The notes under the pieces were generated by a model, which ran no database searches, was not told the DNA's origin, and was given only the letters and a program-made list of their open reading frames with translations. Positions 27,684-37,918 of a stretch of 64,000 bases of DNA are shown in pieces. Both the position numbers and the translations under genes were made by a program. The number at the start of each line of letters is the position of its first letter. Positions within the stretch are counted from its first letter, which is position 1. The stretch comes from a cyanobacterium PCC 7702 (GTDB lineage: Bacteria > Cyanobacteriota > Cyanobacteriia > Cyanobacteriales > Nostocaceae). Where the stretch lies: assembly GCA_000332255.1 (NCBI GenBank), contig KB235926.1, positions 2,368,734 to 2,432,733 on the forward strand, given 5' to 3'.

Positions 27684-28034
27684 CTATTGCAACACCAACT
27701 TAACGTTGGCATTTTGCAGACCGCGTTGTTTAACTTCAGTCAAGGTTTTGTTAACAGCATACTTCTGGTTGATGGAGTTAATCAATTCGGTCTGATTGTG
27801 CTTCTTAGCAACGCCCCACAGGTCTGCGATCAAGTCAAAGGAACCATCGCTGTTGCGAGACCAACCAAGATCGTATTCCCCTTCCAATACTGCTACGATG
27901 TCAGCACGAACGCGCTGACCGTTGTAGCCGCGAACATCTGCATCGGTCTTTACGGAAATACCGAGGTCCCGCAGAGATTGCTTGAGGATTTCAGCATCGG
28001 TGATCTTGGTACGCAGAGTGCTAAAATGAGACAT
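27684..28034 (-). CDS. ycf35: Ycf35 (DUF1257) protein
   Basis: A soluble 116-residue protein starting MSHFSTLRTKITDAEILKQS at 28034; a start five codons earlier is less likely. The sequence (LRDLGISVKTDADVRGYNGQRV, DLGWSRNSDGSFDLIADLWGV) matches the cyanobacterial and red-plastid Ycf35 family, DUF1257. Its biochemical function is not established. It lies downstream of ycf46 on the same strand, separated by an unusually structured 142-bp gap, and has its own strong terminator, which suggests a separate abundant short message. Confidence 0.88.
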   Translation of the reverse strand: MSHFSTLRTKITDAEILKQSLRDLGISVKTDADVRGYNGQRVRADIVAVLEGEYDLGWSRNSDGSFDLIADLWGVAKKHNQTELINSINQKYAVNKTLTEVKQRGLQNANVKLVLQ

Positions 28035-28090
28035 TTGGGTTTCCTCCAAAGAGAAGTGAGAAAAAGGACAACGGTTTATCTTCTAAGCAG

Positions 28091-28119
28091 CCGCGTTTGA
28101 TAAAAAACGCGGTTTTTTT
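28091..28119 (+). terminator. Plus-strand terminator upstream of ycf35 (antisense orientation)
   Basis: CCGCGTTT (28091-28098) pairs perfectly with AAACGCGG (28105-28112) across a 6-nt loop, then seven T residues (28113-28119). Its polarity is plus, yet both flanking genes are on the minus strand and no plus-strand gene lies close upstream. It would end a transcript antisense to ycf35. In the minus direction the same hairpin lies in the ycf35 leader. Confidence 0.6.
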
Positions 28120-28128
28120 ATTGAAACT

Positions 28129-28173
28129 GCTAGCCTTGAGTGCTAGCCTTTCCCTTGTGATACCAGGGGAAAG
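28129..28173 (-). other. Two further hairpins at the 3' end of ycf46
   Basis: CTTTCCC (28173-28167 on the minus strand) can pair with GGGAAAG (28154-28148), starting 4 bases after the ycf46 stop. Two GCTAGC hexamers (28147-28142 and 28134-28129) pair across CACTCAAGG-like sequence. With the hairpin at 28091 this gives three consecutive stems in about 80 bp, which could set a processing or termination point between ycf46 and ycf35. Confidence 0.5.
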
Positions 28174-28176
28174 CTT

Positions 28177-29688
28177 TTAGAACTCCATTCGCTGATACTC
28201 AGCAACGGAGGCTGCGGCTGGGCGGGCGCGCTGTCTGGCCCAATCCCTCAAAGCTGTGACCTGTTCTTGCATCGTTCGAGACAGCGGCAGCGTCGCTTTA
28301 ATCGCAGCAATAATATCTAACTGGGTGAACTCTCGATCTTGGGCAAAAGCTTCGTACATAGCCGCTACGATCGCTTGTTCTATCTCCGCCCCAGAAAAGC
28401 CGTCCGACATTTTCGAGAGTTGTTCGAGATCGAATCTGGAAATGTCTTTACGGCGCTTGCTCAGGTGGATCTTGAAAATGTCTTGCCGTTCTTCCGGAGT
28501 TGGCAGATCCACAAAGAAAATCTCATCAAAACGACCTTTCCTCAAAAATTCCCCTGGCAACCTTTCCACTCGGTTTGCAGTTGCCATCACAAACACCGGG
28601 GACTTTTTCTCTTGCATCCAAGTCAAGAAAGAACCGAAAATTCTACTTGAGGTACCACCGTCGGAATCAGAAGAACCCGTGCTGCCAGCAAAGGATTTGT
28701 CTAATTCATCGATGAATAGAATTGCTGGAGAAATGGATTCTGCTGTTTTGAGGGCATTTCGCAAATTAGCTTCCGAACGCCCTACCATCGAGCCGTCGTA
28801 CACTCGTCCCATGTCCAATCGCAGCAGCGGCAATCCCCACAAGCGAGAAGTTGTTTTGGCAATTAAGGATTTTCCACAACCGGGAACACCCAAAATTAAC
28901 ATTCCCTTCGGTTGGGGCAAACCATACTCCCTCGCCCTTTCTGTAAAAGCGTTAGAGCGTTGCTTCAACCACTTTTTCAATTCTTCCAAACCACCAACCG
29001 CATCAATGGTTGCGTCTTCTTCTATGTATTCCAGTATGCCGTTACGCCGAATCAGCTGCTTTTTTTCTGATAAGATGATATCTACTTCTTCCTCACTCAG
29101 GCGTCCGGTTGTTACTTGCGCTTTGCGATAGACTTTCTCTGCCTCGTCTCTGGTCAGTCCTAAGGCCGCCCGCAGCAGCTTTTCTCGAGCTTCTGTTGTT
29201 AACCGTCGCCCACGATAGTGGTCTATGTGGTTGTTTAAAACTTTATTTAATTCACCCATGTCTGGCAGCGGAAAATCTAGAACGACCACTTCCTTTTCCA
29301 GTTCGATGGGTACTTGTTGCATTGGCGACATCAATACAATCGTCTTTTGTGTGCCTTTAAAACTAGCGATCGCATCCCGTAAAGACCTTGTTGTCGCCGG
29401 AGCATCAATAAAAGGATGTAAATCTTTAAGAATAAATATACCTGGCTCTCTCTGCCGAATAATCCACTCAATCGCTGCTTCCGGAGAAACGGTATTGTGC
29501 TGGGTTACATTCCGGGGTTGACCGTACTCGACGATGCCGTGAGTTACTGTCCAAACGTATACTCGCCGCTGTGGCTTCAACGATTGGGCGATTGTAAAAA
29601 TTGCCTGCTCAGCCCGCTCTTCCTCGGAGGTCACAAGGTAGATTAGAGGGTATTGAGCTTGAATGAGAATGTTGAGCTCTTCTTGCAT
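28177..29688 (-). CDS. ycf46: Ycf46-like AAA ATPase
   Basis: A 503-residue protein with an N-terminal domain (about 1-225: YPLIYLVTSEEERAEQAI, then helices) and one AAA module. Walker A is GVPGCGKSLIAK at about 267-278, Walker B LFIDELDKS, sensor 1 MATANRVERLPGEFLRKGRFDE with the arginine finger region, and the small helical lid GFSGAEIEQAIVAAMYEAF. The length and N-terminal half match cyanobacterial/plastid Ycf46 rather than FtsH, as there is no membrane segment or protease domain. Members have been linked to stress or inorganic-carbon responses; the substrate is unknown. It lies between a ribbon-helix-helix gene and ycf35. Confidence 0.9.
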   Translation of the reverse strand: MQEELNILIQAQYPLIYLVTSEEERAEQAIFTIAQSLKPQRRVYVWTVTHGIVEYGQPRNVTQHNTVSPEAAIEWIIRQREPGIFILKDLHPFIDAPATTRSLRDAIASFKGTQKTIVLMSPMQQVPIELEKEVVVLDFPLPDMGELNKVLNNHIDHYRGRRLTTEAREKLLRAALGLTRDEAEKVYRKAQVTTGRLSEEEVDIILSEKKQLIRRNGILEYIEEDATIDAVGGLEELKKWLKQRSNAFTERAREYGLPQPKGMLILGVPGCGKSLIAKTTSRLWGLPLLRLDMGRVYDGSMVGRSEANLRNALKTAESISPAILFIDELDKSFAGSTGSSDSDGGTSSRIFGSFLTWMQEKKSPVFVMATANRVERLPGEFLRKGRFDEIFFVDLPTPEERQDIFKIHLSKRRKDISRFDLEQLSKMSDGFSGAEIEQAIVAAMYEAFAQDREFTQLDIIAAIKATLPLSRTMQEQVTALRDWARQRARPAAASVAEYQRMEF

Positions 29689-29770
29689 ACATCGACCTAC
29701 TTGAGACCTTTTACAGACACTCCAGACATCGCTGCTGGCAAAAACAAAATCCTCTTTTCCGATTCCCTAT

Positions 29771-30112
29771 CTAGCAAGGAACTAATTCTTCCTCGCCCTT
29801 AGGATGGGTTAGTTCTTTTTCCATTTCCTCCAGCGGAAGATTTTCTTGAGCTATTACTCCGGGCTGCTTACCCAAAGCTATTAATTCCCCATCCCTCAAA
29901 ACCAGTGAACTTTCGCAGTTCGGACAGCTGTACACTCTGTGAGTACTTCCAAAACAAGTCGCTTCATCTACAAGTTTGGAATTCTCCAGGTAGAAAACGA
30001 GGGCGCGTTCGGCAAGCTCCGACATCGGTTCAGAATCCACTGCTGAACGTATCTTCAGTTTTCTGTGCAGTTCCGGTGATAAATACAAAGTAACCTTTTG
30101 CTTAGCTTGCAT
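29771..30112 (-). CDS. Ribbon-helix-helix-like protein with a CxxC tail
   Basis: A 113-residue protein. The N-terminus QKVTLYLSPELHRKLKIRSA followed by SMSELAERAL-like spacing is a ribbon-helix-helix pattern (strand about 5-11, two helices to about 45). The second half has ATCFGSTHRVYSCPNCESSLVL, a partial zinc-ribbon with a CPNC pair and one further Cys, then an acidic tail. It could be a DNA-binding regulator, but only three cysteines are present, so metal binding is uncertain. It is 82 bp upstream of ycf46 on the same strand and probably shares its promoter. Confidence 0.68.
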   Translation of the reverse strand: MQAKQKVTLYLSPELHRKLKIRSAVDSEPMSELAERALVFYLENSKLVDEATCFGSTHRVYSCPNCESSLVLRDGELIALGKQPGVIAQENLPLEEMEKELTHPKGEEELVPC

Positions 30113-31641
<1,529 letters not shown>

Positions 31642-31952
31642 ACGGACAATTACCTAACTACTGCAAACCCAAACTTAATCTCTGTTGCTCAAAAGGTTTA
31701 GAGTTGGAAAGGGTGTAATTCATCACAACTATTAACGTGGAGAAATTGTCACCCTACTCCGTACAACTTACCGACTAATTGCAGCAATAGCAGAAATGAA
31801 CCATTACCGTCGAACTAGTCGTCATGCTTTTGTTATTGTCTGGCGACTAGTCTTTATAACCCACAGCTAGCTACGGGAGTAGTTCGGAAATCGCCCATCC
31901 ACTGAGACAATTTTCAAACCCTGCTTGTAAAAGATTAAAGATTATTTTTTCT
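31642..31952. other. sqdB-sqdX intergenic region with an inverted repeat
   Basis: 311 bp. ACTAGTCG (31814-31821) and CGACTAGT (31844-31851) form an 8-bp stem with a 22-nt loop, followed by CTTTATAAC. It may end the sqdB message or lie in the sqdX leader. No gene is seen. Confidence 0.45.
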
Positions 31953-33086
31953 ATGAGGATTGCTTTATTTACGGAAACCTTTCTACCCAAGGTTGACGGC
32001 ATTGTCACGCGCCTGCGCTACACTATTGAAAACTTGCAACGTCGGGGCAATCAAGTACTGGTGGTTTGTCCGGATGGTGGTATAAAAGAGTATAAAGGGG
32101 CGCAGGTATACGGAGTTTCGGGTTTTCCGCTACCATTATACCCAGAGTTAAAAATGGCATTGCCTCGTCCTGCCATTGGCCAAGTTTTGGAAAAGTTTCA
32201 ACCGGACGTCATTCACGTTGTCAATCCTGCAGTTTTGGGGCTGGCAGGTATATTCTATAGCAAAATGCTGAATATTCCCTTAGTAGCTTCTTATCATACT
32301 CACCTACCCCAATACCTGCAACATTACGGCTTGGGAATGCTGGAAGGATTGCTGTGGGAACTACTGAAAGTCGCACACAATCAAGCAGCTTTAAATCTTT
32401 GTACCTCCACTGCCATGATCGAAGAACTGACAGCACGCGGTATTGAACGGGTTTATTTATGGCAAAGAGGAGTAGATACAGAAATATTTCATCCTCGCTT
32501 AGCCAGCGATCGCATGCGCTCGCTATTGTCCCAAAACCACCCCAAAAGTCCCCTTCTACTCTACGTTGGTCGTCTTTCTGCTGAAAAAGAAATCGAACGT
32601 ATCAAACCAATACTAGAAGCTATTCCCGAAGCAAGATTGGCCCTAGTAGGAGATGGACCTCACCGCGCCAATTTAGAAAAGTACTTTGCTGGAACAAACA
32701 CCCATTTTGTCGGATATCTAGTTGGTACAGAATTAGCCTCTGCTTTCGCCAGTGCTGATGCTTTTATTTTTCCTTCCCGCACAGAAACCTTAGGATTAGT
32801 CTTGCTAGAAGCAATGGCCGCTGGTTGTCCGGTAGTAGCAGCTAGTTGTGGTGGCATTCCCGATATCGTCACAGATGGTGTAAACGGATACTTATTCTCA
32901 CCGGAAGCAGATGAATCCGCAGCGATCGCCGCAACAATAAGGTTGTTAGAAAACAAACAAGAACGAGAAAAAATCCGTCAAAACGCACGCCGGGAAGCAG
33001 AACGCTGGGGATGGGCTGCAGCTACCTGCCAATTGCAAGATTACTATCAAAAGGTAATTCACTCCCAATTACCCAAAGCAGTATAA
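31953..33086 (+). CDS. sqdX: Sulfolipid synthase SqdX (UDP-sulfoquinovose:diacylglycerol glycosyltransferase)
   Basis: SqdX transfers sulfoquinovose to diacylglycerol, the last step of SQDG synthesis for thylakoid membranes. The 377-residue GT4 enzyme begins MRIALFTETFLPKVDGIVTRL, has YHTHLPQYLQHYG and RGVDTEIFHP, then LYVGRLSAEKEIERIKP, LVGDGPHR and PSRTETLGLVLLEAMAAGCPVVAA (E-x7-E type motif). The overall sequence and its position behind sqdB make the assignment firm. Its stop faces the convergent GT4 gene only 3 bp away. Confidence 0.95.
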   Translation: MRIALFTETFLPKVDGIVTRLRYTIENLQRRGNQVLVVCPDGGIKEYKGAQVYGVSGFPLPLYPELKMALPRPAIGQVLEKFQPDVIHVVNPAVLGLAGIFYSKMLNIPLVASYHTHLPQYLQHYGLGMLEGLLWELLKVAHNQAALNLCTSTAMIEELTARGIERVYLWQRGVDTEIFHPRLASDRMRSLLSQNHPKSPLLLYVGRLSAEKEIERIKPILEAIPEARLALVGDGPHRANLEKYFAGTNTHFVGYLVGTELASAFASADAFIFPSRTETLGLVLLEAMAAGCPVVAASCGGIPDIVTDGVNGYLFSPEADESAAIAATIRLLENKQEREKIRQNARREAERWGWAAATCQLQDYYQKVIHSQLPKAV

Positions 33087-33089
33087 TCC

Positions 33090-34196
33090 TCAAAGGTACT
33101 GTTTTAAAACTTCTATAGTTGCTGTTGCCGTCTTTTCCCAACTAAAGTGACCGGCTCTGGCAATCGCTGCAGCACAAAGGCGATCGCGCAATTGAGTGTC
33201 TGTAGCAACTTGTTCCATCGCCCAAGCCATTTCCTCCACATTGTAGGGATCGACCAAAATAGCTGCATCACCAGCAACTTCGACTAGGGAGGAAACTTTG
33301 GAAGTAATCACAGGAGTTCCACAAGCCATCGCTTCTAATACAGGTAAACCGAAACCTTCCCAAAGACTTGGAAAAACAAGGGCGATCGCACCGTTGATAA
33401 TTTCCGGTAAATCTTCATCAGCAATGTAGTTCAAAAATTTTACTTGCTCAGCGATACCCAATTGTGCAACTTGGACTTGCAACATAGGAGTGTAACGTTT
33501 ATCTGCTGGTCCTGCTAACCACAACTGGCGATCGCGATCGCCTCGTAGCACTGCAAACGCAGAAATTAGCCTGTGCAAGTTTTTGTAAGGATCGTGTCTA
33601 CCAAGGTAAAGAAAATAAGGACACTGGGTTTTCCACTTACTTGCTTTTCTTTCTAGAGGGCGAAAACGCTTAGCGTCGTATCCTAGTAAAATTGGCGTAA
33701 TTTTCTGAGCAGGAATCTTGTAAAATTCCACAACGTCTTTTGCAGTGGCGTGGGAATTGCAAATAATGTGCTGCGCTTGCTGAAGAACCTGGGGAACATA
33801 ATAACGCTGGTAATTTGTTAGCGGTGAAAAACGCTTGGGAAAACGCAACGCAATCAAATCGTGAACCATGACGACAAAACGACACCCAGAATAAACAGGC
33901 GCTTCGGGAACTGGAGAAAATAAAAGGTGAGAGCTCAGTTTTTTATAGATTTTTGGCAATTGAAATTGTGTCCAAAGCAAGCGATAGAGGTGACCTTTTG
34001 TACCTTGAGCCGGAGTGAGATTGTTCGGTATTAAATAGCAGTTAAATTCCGGGTAAGTTTGGGCAGTTAAAAGAGTAGGATGCAACGATTTTAAATAAGG
34101 AAAAATATTTGTAGCGTAGTTGCTAATCCCGGTTGGCTGGGGAAATATCATCGACAAATTAATTAATAATTGACTCATTCTCCCACTCACAACCAA
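33090..34196 (-). CDS. GT4-family glycosyltransferase (surface polysaccharide cluster)
   Basis: A 368-residue GT-B enzyme. The acceptor half has [17 protein letters not shown] and [16 protein letters not shown]. The donor half has [28 protein letters not shown] and [22 protein letters not shown]. This is the mannosyl/rhamnosyl-transferase-like group frequent in O-antigen and exopolysaccharide clusters. It lies downstream of a GT2 gene and rml genes on the same strand and is therefore assigned to surface glycan assembly. An in-frame ATG five codons in ([10 protein letters not shown]) is an alternative start. Its 3' end nearly abuts sqdX. Confidence 0.85.
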   Translation of the reverse strand: MVVSGRMSQLLINLSMIFPQPTGISNYATNIFPYLKSLHPTLLTAQTYPEFNCYLIPNNLTPAQGTKGHLYRLLWTQFQLPKIYKKLSSHLLFSPVPEAPVYSGCRFVVMVHDLIALRFPKRFSPLTNYQRYYVPQVLQQAQHIICNSHATAKDVVEFYKIPAQKITPILLGYDAKRFRPLERKASKWKTQCPYFLYLGRHDPYKNLHRLISAFAVLRGDRDRQLWLAGPADKRYTPMLQVQVAQLGIAEQVKFLNYIADEDLPEIINGAIALVFPSLWEGFGLPVLEAMACGTPVITSKVSSLVEVAGDAAILVDPYNVEEMAWAMEQVATDTQLRDRLCAAAIARAGHFSWEKTATATIEVLKQYL

Positions 34197-34222
34197 CTTT
34201 TACTTTTCTTTTACTTACCAAT

Positions 34223-35086
34223 TTAGCACCATTTGCTTTCTGAAAAAATTTTTGTTTGCCAATATCTTAATATACCATCTAACTTACCCTTAGCAACTTG
34301 GGGTTGAAAAACAATCAATACCAGGGCATGCAAAATCAAACGGAGTAATCTCATCCCAAATACAAATTTATTTGTATATCTCTCTAAAGTCAACAGATAA
34401 CTATATGTGCTGTGTTTAATCTTGCTAAAAATAAATCTATTCGTAATAGCAGAAGGTTGGTGCCATACCCCAAAAAGTTTAGTTACTGCAATTAAATGCC
34501 CCTGGCGAGCATAACGCTGACAAAAATCAAAATCTTCATAGTAAAGAAAATAAGCCGGATCGAACAAAGGACATTCGCGAAAATTGCGTAGATTAATTAA
34601 CAAACTACAACCAGAGACCCAATCGCAAATAATATAATCTACGTCTGTATTGGTGATTAAATCTTCACTCAAGATAGTTCCTGTTTTGGGAAAAAAGCGA
34701 CCGCCACCGAACCAAACTTGATTTTCCGGAGTATAAACAATAGTACCGAGAATGGAAATTTGAGTATGAGACTCAAAAAAATAATTAACTTTCTCCCAGA
34801 CATTTTCTAGAAAATAAGCATCAGGATTGACGATCCAAATAATTGAGTGAGGATCTCGCTCGTAAATATACTTAATACCAAGGTTGCAAGCCTTTCCAAA
34901 ACCTAAATTGTTAATGGCATTCAAAATGAGTATAGATGGCGTTTGCAGACAATAAATCGAATTGTCATCAGGAGAATTATTGACAATAACGATCTGGTAT
35001 TCGATATTTGGACTAGGAGAAACAGAAGTGATTAACTTAGTGACAAGATTTGTGGAATAATAGTTGACTGTTAGCAAGTAAATCAC
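34223..35086 (-). CDS. GT2-family glycosyltransferase (rhamnosyltransferase-like)
   Basis: A 287-residue GT-A enzyme. The N-terminus IYLLTVNYYSTNLVTKLI is a typical GT2 nucleotide-binding strand. Further motifs are IVIVNNSPDDNS, NNLGFGKACNLGI, the metal-binding-type WIVNPDAYFLEN, and YFLYYEDFDFCQRYARQGH. The C-terminal hydrophobic segment (FGMRLLRLILHALVLIVF) may associate with the membrane. The gene is AT-rich relative to its neighbours. Its start overlaps the rmlA-like stop by 4 bp (ATGA), so it is translationally coupled. It is likely to add a deoxyhexose such as rhamnose, by context. Confidence 0.82.
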   Translation of the reverse strand: MIYLLTVNYYSTNLVTKLITSVSPSPNIEYQIVIVNNSPDDNSIYCLQTPSILILNAINNLGFGKACNLGIKYIYERDPHSIIWIVNPDAYFLENVWEKVNYFFESHTQISILGTIVYTPENQVWFGGGRFFPKTGTILSEDLITNTDVDYIICDWVSGCSLLINLRNFRECPLFDPAYFLYYEDFDFCQRYARQGHLIAVTKLFGVWHQPSAITNRFIFSKIKHSTYSYLLTLERYTNKFVFGMRLLRLILHALVLIVFQPQVAKGKLDGILRYWQTKIFSESKWC

Positions 35087-36159
35087 GTTAATTCAATTTG
35101 ACAATCATCACCAATCATAAACCGTAAAGCTTTGGGACGGCGGGGTGCAACAAATAATTGTGCTCTTTGTCCAATGACACTATCAATAATACGTTGATGA
35201 ATACCGATAATGTTAGCGCCTTCTAAAATCACGCTATGTTCTATATCAGCGTCAACAAGCTTGCTCGAGTCAGCAATGCTGGTGTAAGGGCCGATAAAGC
35301 AGTTTTCTAAATAACAATTATTGCCGATGGTTACTGGTCCGCGGATTGTACTGTTAATTACTTGAGAACCAGCACCGATTTGCACTCGTCCGATCGCCTG
35401 ACTTTTGCTGTCAATTTGTCCAACAATTTCTGTGGTTAAGTAGGTATCAAGAATCAACCGATTTGCTTCCAAAAGATCGTCTTTTTTTCCAGTATCTAAC
35501 CACCAACCGTTAAGCTGACAAGCTAGAACTTGCTTTTGCATGTTAATCAGACACTGAATAGCGTCAGTAATTTCTAATTCTCCCCTTGCGGAAGGTTGGA
35601 TACAAGCGATCGCTTCATGAATGGTATCAGAAAAGAAATAAACCCCTACCAACGCCAAGTTTGAAGGGGGAATTTTGGGTTTTTCAATTAATTGTAATAC
35701 CCGTCCTGTTTCATCTACTTGTGCGACACCAAAAGCAGTAGGATTGCTAACTTCACGCAACAGAATCAAAGCATCTTGCTGCTGAGTCTTGAATTTTTTT
35801 AAAAAATAACTGAGATCGCCTTGCTGAATTAAATTATCGCCCAAGTACATCACAAAAGGCGAATCGCCCAAAAAAGGACGAGCAACTTTCACAGCGTGGG
35901 CTAGGCCTGCTGGTTTGTCTTGTACTATATAGGTGATTTTGGCACCAAAGCGATCGCCATTTCCCGTTTTCGCTCGCACTTCTGCACCAGTTTCAGGACT
36001 GATAATAATACCGATATCTGTAATTCCTGCAGCTACCACTTCTTCGATTCCATACCACAAAATTGGTTTATTGGCAACAGGTACAAGCTGTTTTGCTCCA
36101 GTATAAGTTAGCGGTCGCAGGCGAGTGCCTTTACCCCCGGAAAGAATGAGTGCTTTCAT
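35083..36159 (-). CDS. Glucose-1-phosphate thymidylyltransferase, long form with beta-helix
   Basis: The enzyme makes dTDP-glucose from glucose 1-phosphate and dTTP, entering dTDP-deoxysugar synthesis. The 358-residue protein has the nucleotidyl-transferase domain (MKALILSGGKGTRLRPLTYTGAKQLVPVANKPIL, with the Lys-containing loop; YLGDNLI; EKPKIPPSNLALVGVYFF). A left-handed beta-helix of hexapeptide-type repeats follows (from about 250: IGRVQIGAGSQVINSTI, GPVTIGNNC). This is the long form (StrD/RfbA-long type), not the about 290-aa RmlA. rmlD and rmlC lie upstream and the GT2 overlaps downstream. Confidence 0.9.
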   Translation of the reverse strand: MKALILSGGKGTRLRPLTYTGAKQLVPVANKPILWYGIEEVVAAGITDIGIIISPETGAEVRAKTGNGDRFGAKITYIVQDKPAGLAHAVKVARPFLGDSPFVMYLGDNLIQQGDLSYFLKKFKTQQQDALILLREVSNPTAFGVAQVDETGRVLQLIEKPKIPPSNLALVGVYFFSDTIHEAIACIQPSARGELEITDAIQCLINMQKQVLACQLNGWWLDTGKKDDLLEANRLILDTYLTTEIVGQIDSKSQAIGRVQIGAGSQVINSTIRGPVTIGNNCYLENCFIGPYTSIADSSKLVDADIEHSVILEGANIIGIHQRIIDSVIGQRAQLFVAPRRPKALRFMIGDDCQIELT

Positions 36160-36205
36160 ATACTTTCATATAGTCAGATAGTTTTGATATTTAATAGCTA
36201 TATGG

Positions 36206-37105
36206 TTATTCGAGCAACGGACAGTTAGTAATTAATTCCCAAAGCATTTTTCTTAGTCTTTGTCGCCAATGAGGCGCGTGAGTTCCCAAGATGGCAGCTA
36301 TTTTGGCACAAGAAAGGACAGAATAGGCAGGACGACGAGCCTGTGTGGGATATTCAGCAGTTGTGATGGGAACGATACGCCGGACTTGCAAGGGGAAACC
36401 TAATTGTTGAACTTCTTCAAAAATGGCAACGGCAAAATCATACCAACTGGCAACACCGCTGTTAGTGTAATGATAAATTCCAGTTATTTCCGAACTGAGG
36501 CGAGGGATTAATTTAGCGATGGTTTCTGCGATATCTTTTGCCCAGCTGGGACTACCAATTTGATCTGCAACTACCCGAATTTCTTCTCGTTCTTTTCCCA
36601 ATCGCAACATAGTTTTGACAAAATTACTTTTACCAAAAGCTCCAAAAACCCAGGCGGTGCGAAGAATAAGAAAATCACTGCAACGACTGTGGAGGATCGC
36701 CTGTTCTCCTGACAGTTTAGTTGTACCGTAGACATTCAATGGGTTAGTTGCGTCAGTCTCTTGATAGGGACAATAATTTTTGCCATCAAAAACGTAATCG
36801 GTAGAGATGTGAATTAAAAAAGCTTTTTGCTTTGCAGCTTCTTGTGCCAGAATTTTCGGTGCAGTTGCATTAATAATTTCGGCAAGTTCCGGTTCGCTTT
36901 CAGCTTTGTCAACAGCCGTATAAGCAGCAGCATTGATAATAATTTGTGGTTGGTATTGTCCGATCGCCCTCACAAGAGTATCTGGTTGGCTAAGGTCTAT
37001 AGCCGGTCGTGCAAGCGCGATGATATTTCCGTATGGTTTGAGGGTTTTTTGTAATTCTTTACCTACTTGACCGTTACCACCGACAAGCAGAATTAATTTA
37101 CTCAT
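36206..37105 (-). CDS. rfbD: dTDP-4-dehydrorhamnose reductase
   Basis: RmlD/RfbD reduces dTDP-4-keto-L-rhamnose to dTDP-L-rhamnose with NAD(P)H. The 299-residue SDR protein has LLVGGNGQVGKELQKTL, IINAAAYTAVDKAE, HISTDYVFDGKN and the catalytic YGTTKLSGE (YxxxK). The final third has the RmlD substrate-domain signature TAEYPTQARRPAYSVL. It is 46 bp upstream of the thymidylyltransferase start and 61 bp from rmlC on the same strand. Confidence 0.93.
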   Translation of the reverse strand: MSKLILLVGGNGQVGKELQKTLKPYGNIIALARPAIDLSQPDTLVRAIGQYQPQIIINAAAYTAVDKAESEPELAEIINATAPKILAQEAAKQKAFLIHISTDYVFDGKNYCPYQETDATNPLNVYGTTKLSGEQAILHSRCSDFLILRTAWVFGAFGKSNFVKTMLRLGKEREEIRVVADQIGSPSWAKDIAETIAKLIPRLSSEITGIYHYTNSGVASWYDFAVAIFEEVQQLGFPLQVRRIVPITTAEYPTQARRPAYSVLSCAKIAAILGTHAPHWRQRLRKMLWELITNCPLLE

Positions 37106-37166
37106 GCTTTAATTATGGAAGTCAGAGATGATAATATGTCTAAATTTATACGATATAAATTACTAA

Positions 37167-37718
37167 TTAAGTGAATACTTCCGCTTCTAAAAAAGGCTTG
37201 CCTGCTTGGTCTTTTGCGGATACGATAGGATTTCCCGCAAACTGCCAATCTATGGCTAAGTTCGGATCGTTCCACAGAATGCACCTTTCGTATTGGGGAG
37301 CGTAGTAGTCTGTTGTTTTGTACAGCACTTCGGCGAATTCTGAAAGCACGACAAAACCGTGAGCAAAGCCTGGTGGAATCCAAATTTGGTGTTTATTTTC
37401 AGCGCTAAGCTCGCAACCTACCCATTGACCAAAGGTAGGAGAGCTTTTGCGGATATCGACTGCTACGTCAAATATGCTACCAACAATCACCCTGACTAAT
37501 TTGCCTTGTGGTTGCTGAATCTGGTAGTGTAAACCTCGCAAAACATTTTGTTTAGAACGGGAATGATTGTCTTGAACAAAGTTAACTACATGACCGGCGA
37601 TCTCAGTAAAATTTTGACGATTGTAGCTTTCAAAGAAAAAACCCCGCTCATCGTAAAAAACTTTCGGCTCCAAAATTGCAACGTCAGGAATTTTTGTGGG
37701 AATAACCTTCATAACCAC
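37167..37718 (-). CDS. rfbC: dTDP-4-dehydrorhamnose 3,5-epimerase
   Basis: RmlC/RfbC epimerises dTDP-4-keto-6-deoxyglucose at C3 and C5. The 183-residue cupin-type protein matches the family length and shows VFYDERGFFFESYN, VQDNHSRSKQNVLRGLHYQIQ (catalytic His), VDIRKSSPTFGQWVG and WIPPGFAHGFVVLSEFAEVLYKTTDYY. It is the first gene of the minus-strand sugar cluster, divergent from the TrpE/PabB-like gene. The intermediate enzyme RmlB (dTDP-glucose 4,6-dehydratase) is not in this window. Confidence 0.95.
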   Translation of the reverse strand: MVMKVIPTKIPDVAILEPKVFYDERGFFFESYNRQNFTEIAGHVVNFVQDNHSRSKQNVLRGLHYQIQQPQGKLVRVIVGSIFDVAVDIRKSSPTFGQWVGCELSAENKHQIWIPPGFAHGFVVLSEFAEVLYKTTDYYAPQYERCILWNDPNLAIDWQFAGNPIVSAKDQAGKPFLEAEVFT

Positions 37719-37918
37719 TGGTAAATGCCTAACTGGTTTGTATCACAGAACATAGTGCTAGTTATTAATAAACCAAATATAGGCTAAATATAAGAAAACT
37801 TTCCCTGCCTGGGGTTTTAGCCAGGATAATATTTTTAGGAAAACGCCCCAAGCATTCACCGCACTATTAATCCTGACCAAATCCCAAGATAAATTTATAA
37901 ATTTATCTTATAGAAATT

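Noticed and set aside
27687-28100. 137-codon plus-strand frame covering ycf35
   Set aside because: It is the complementary shadow of the ycf35 coding sequence with no family resemblance. Only its 3' terminator-like hairpin is of interest.
28256-29131. 291-codon plus-strand frame over ycf46
   Set aside because: It lies wholly antisense to a firmly identified AAA ATPase, with the Ser/Arg-rich composition usual for antisense frames.
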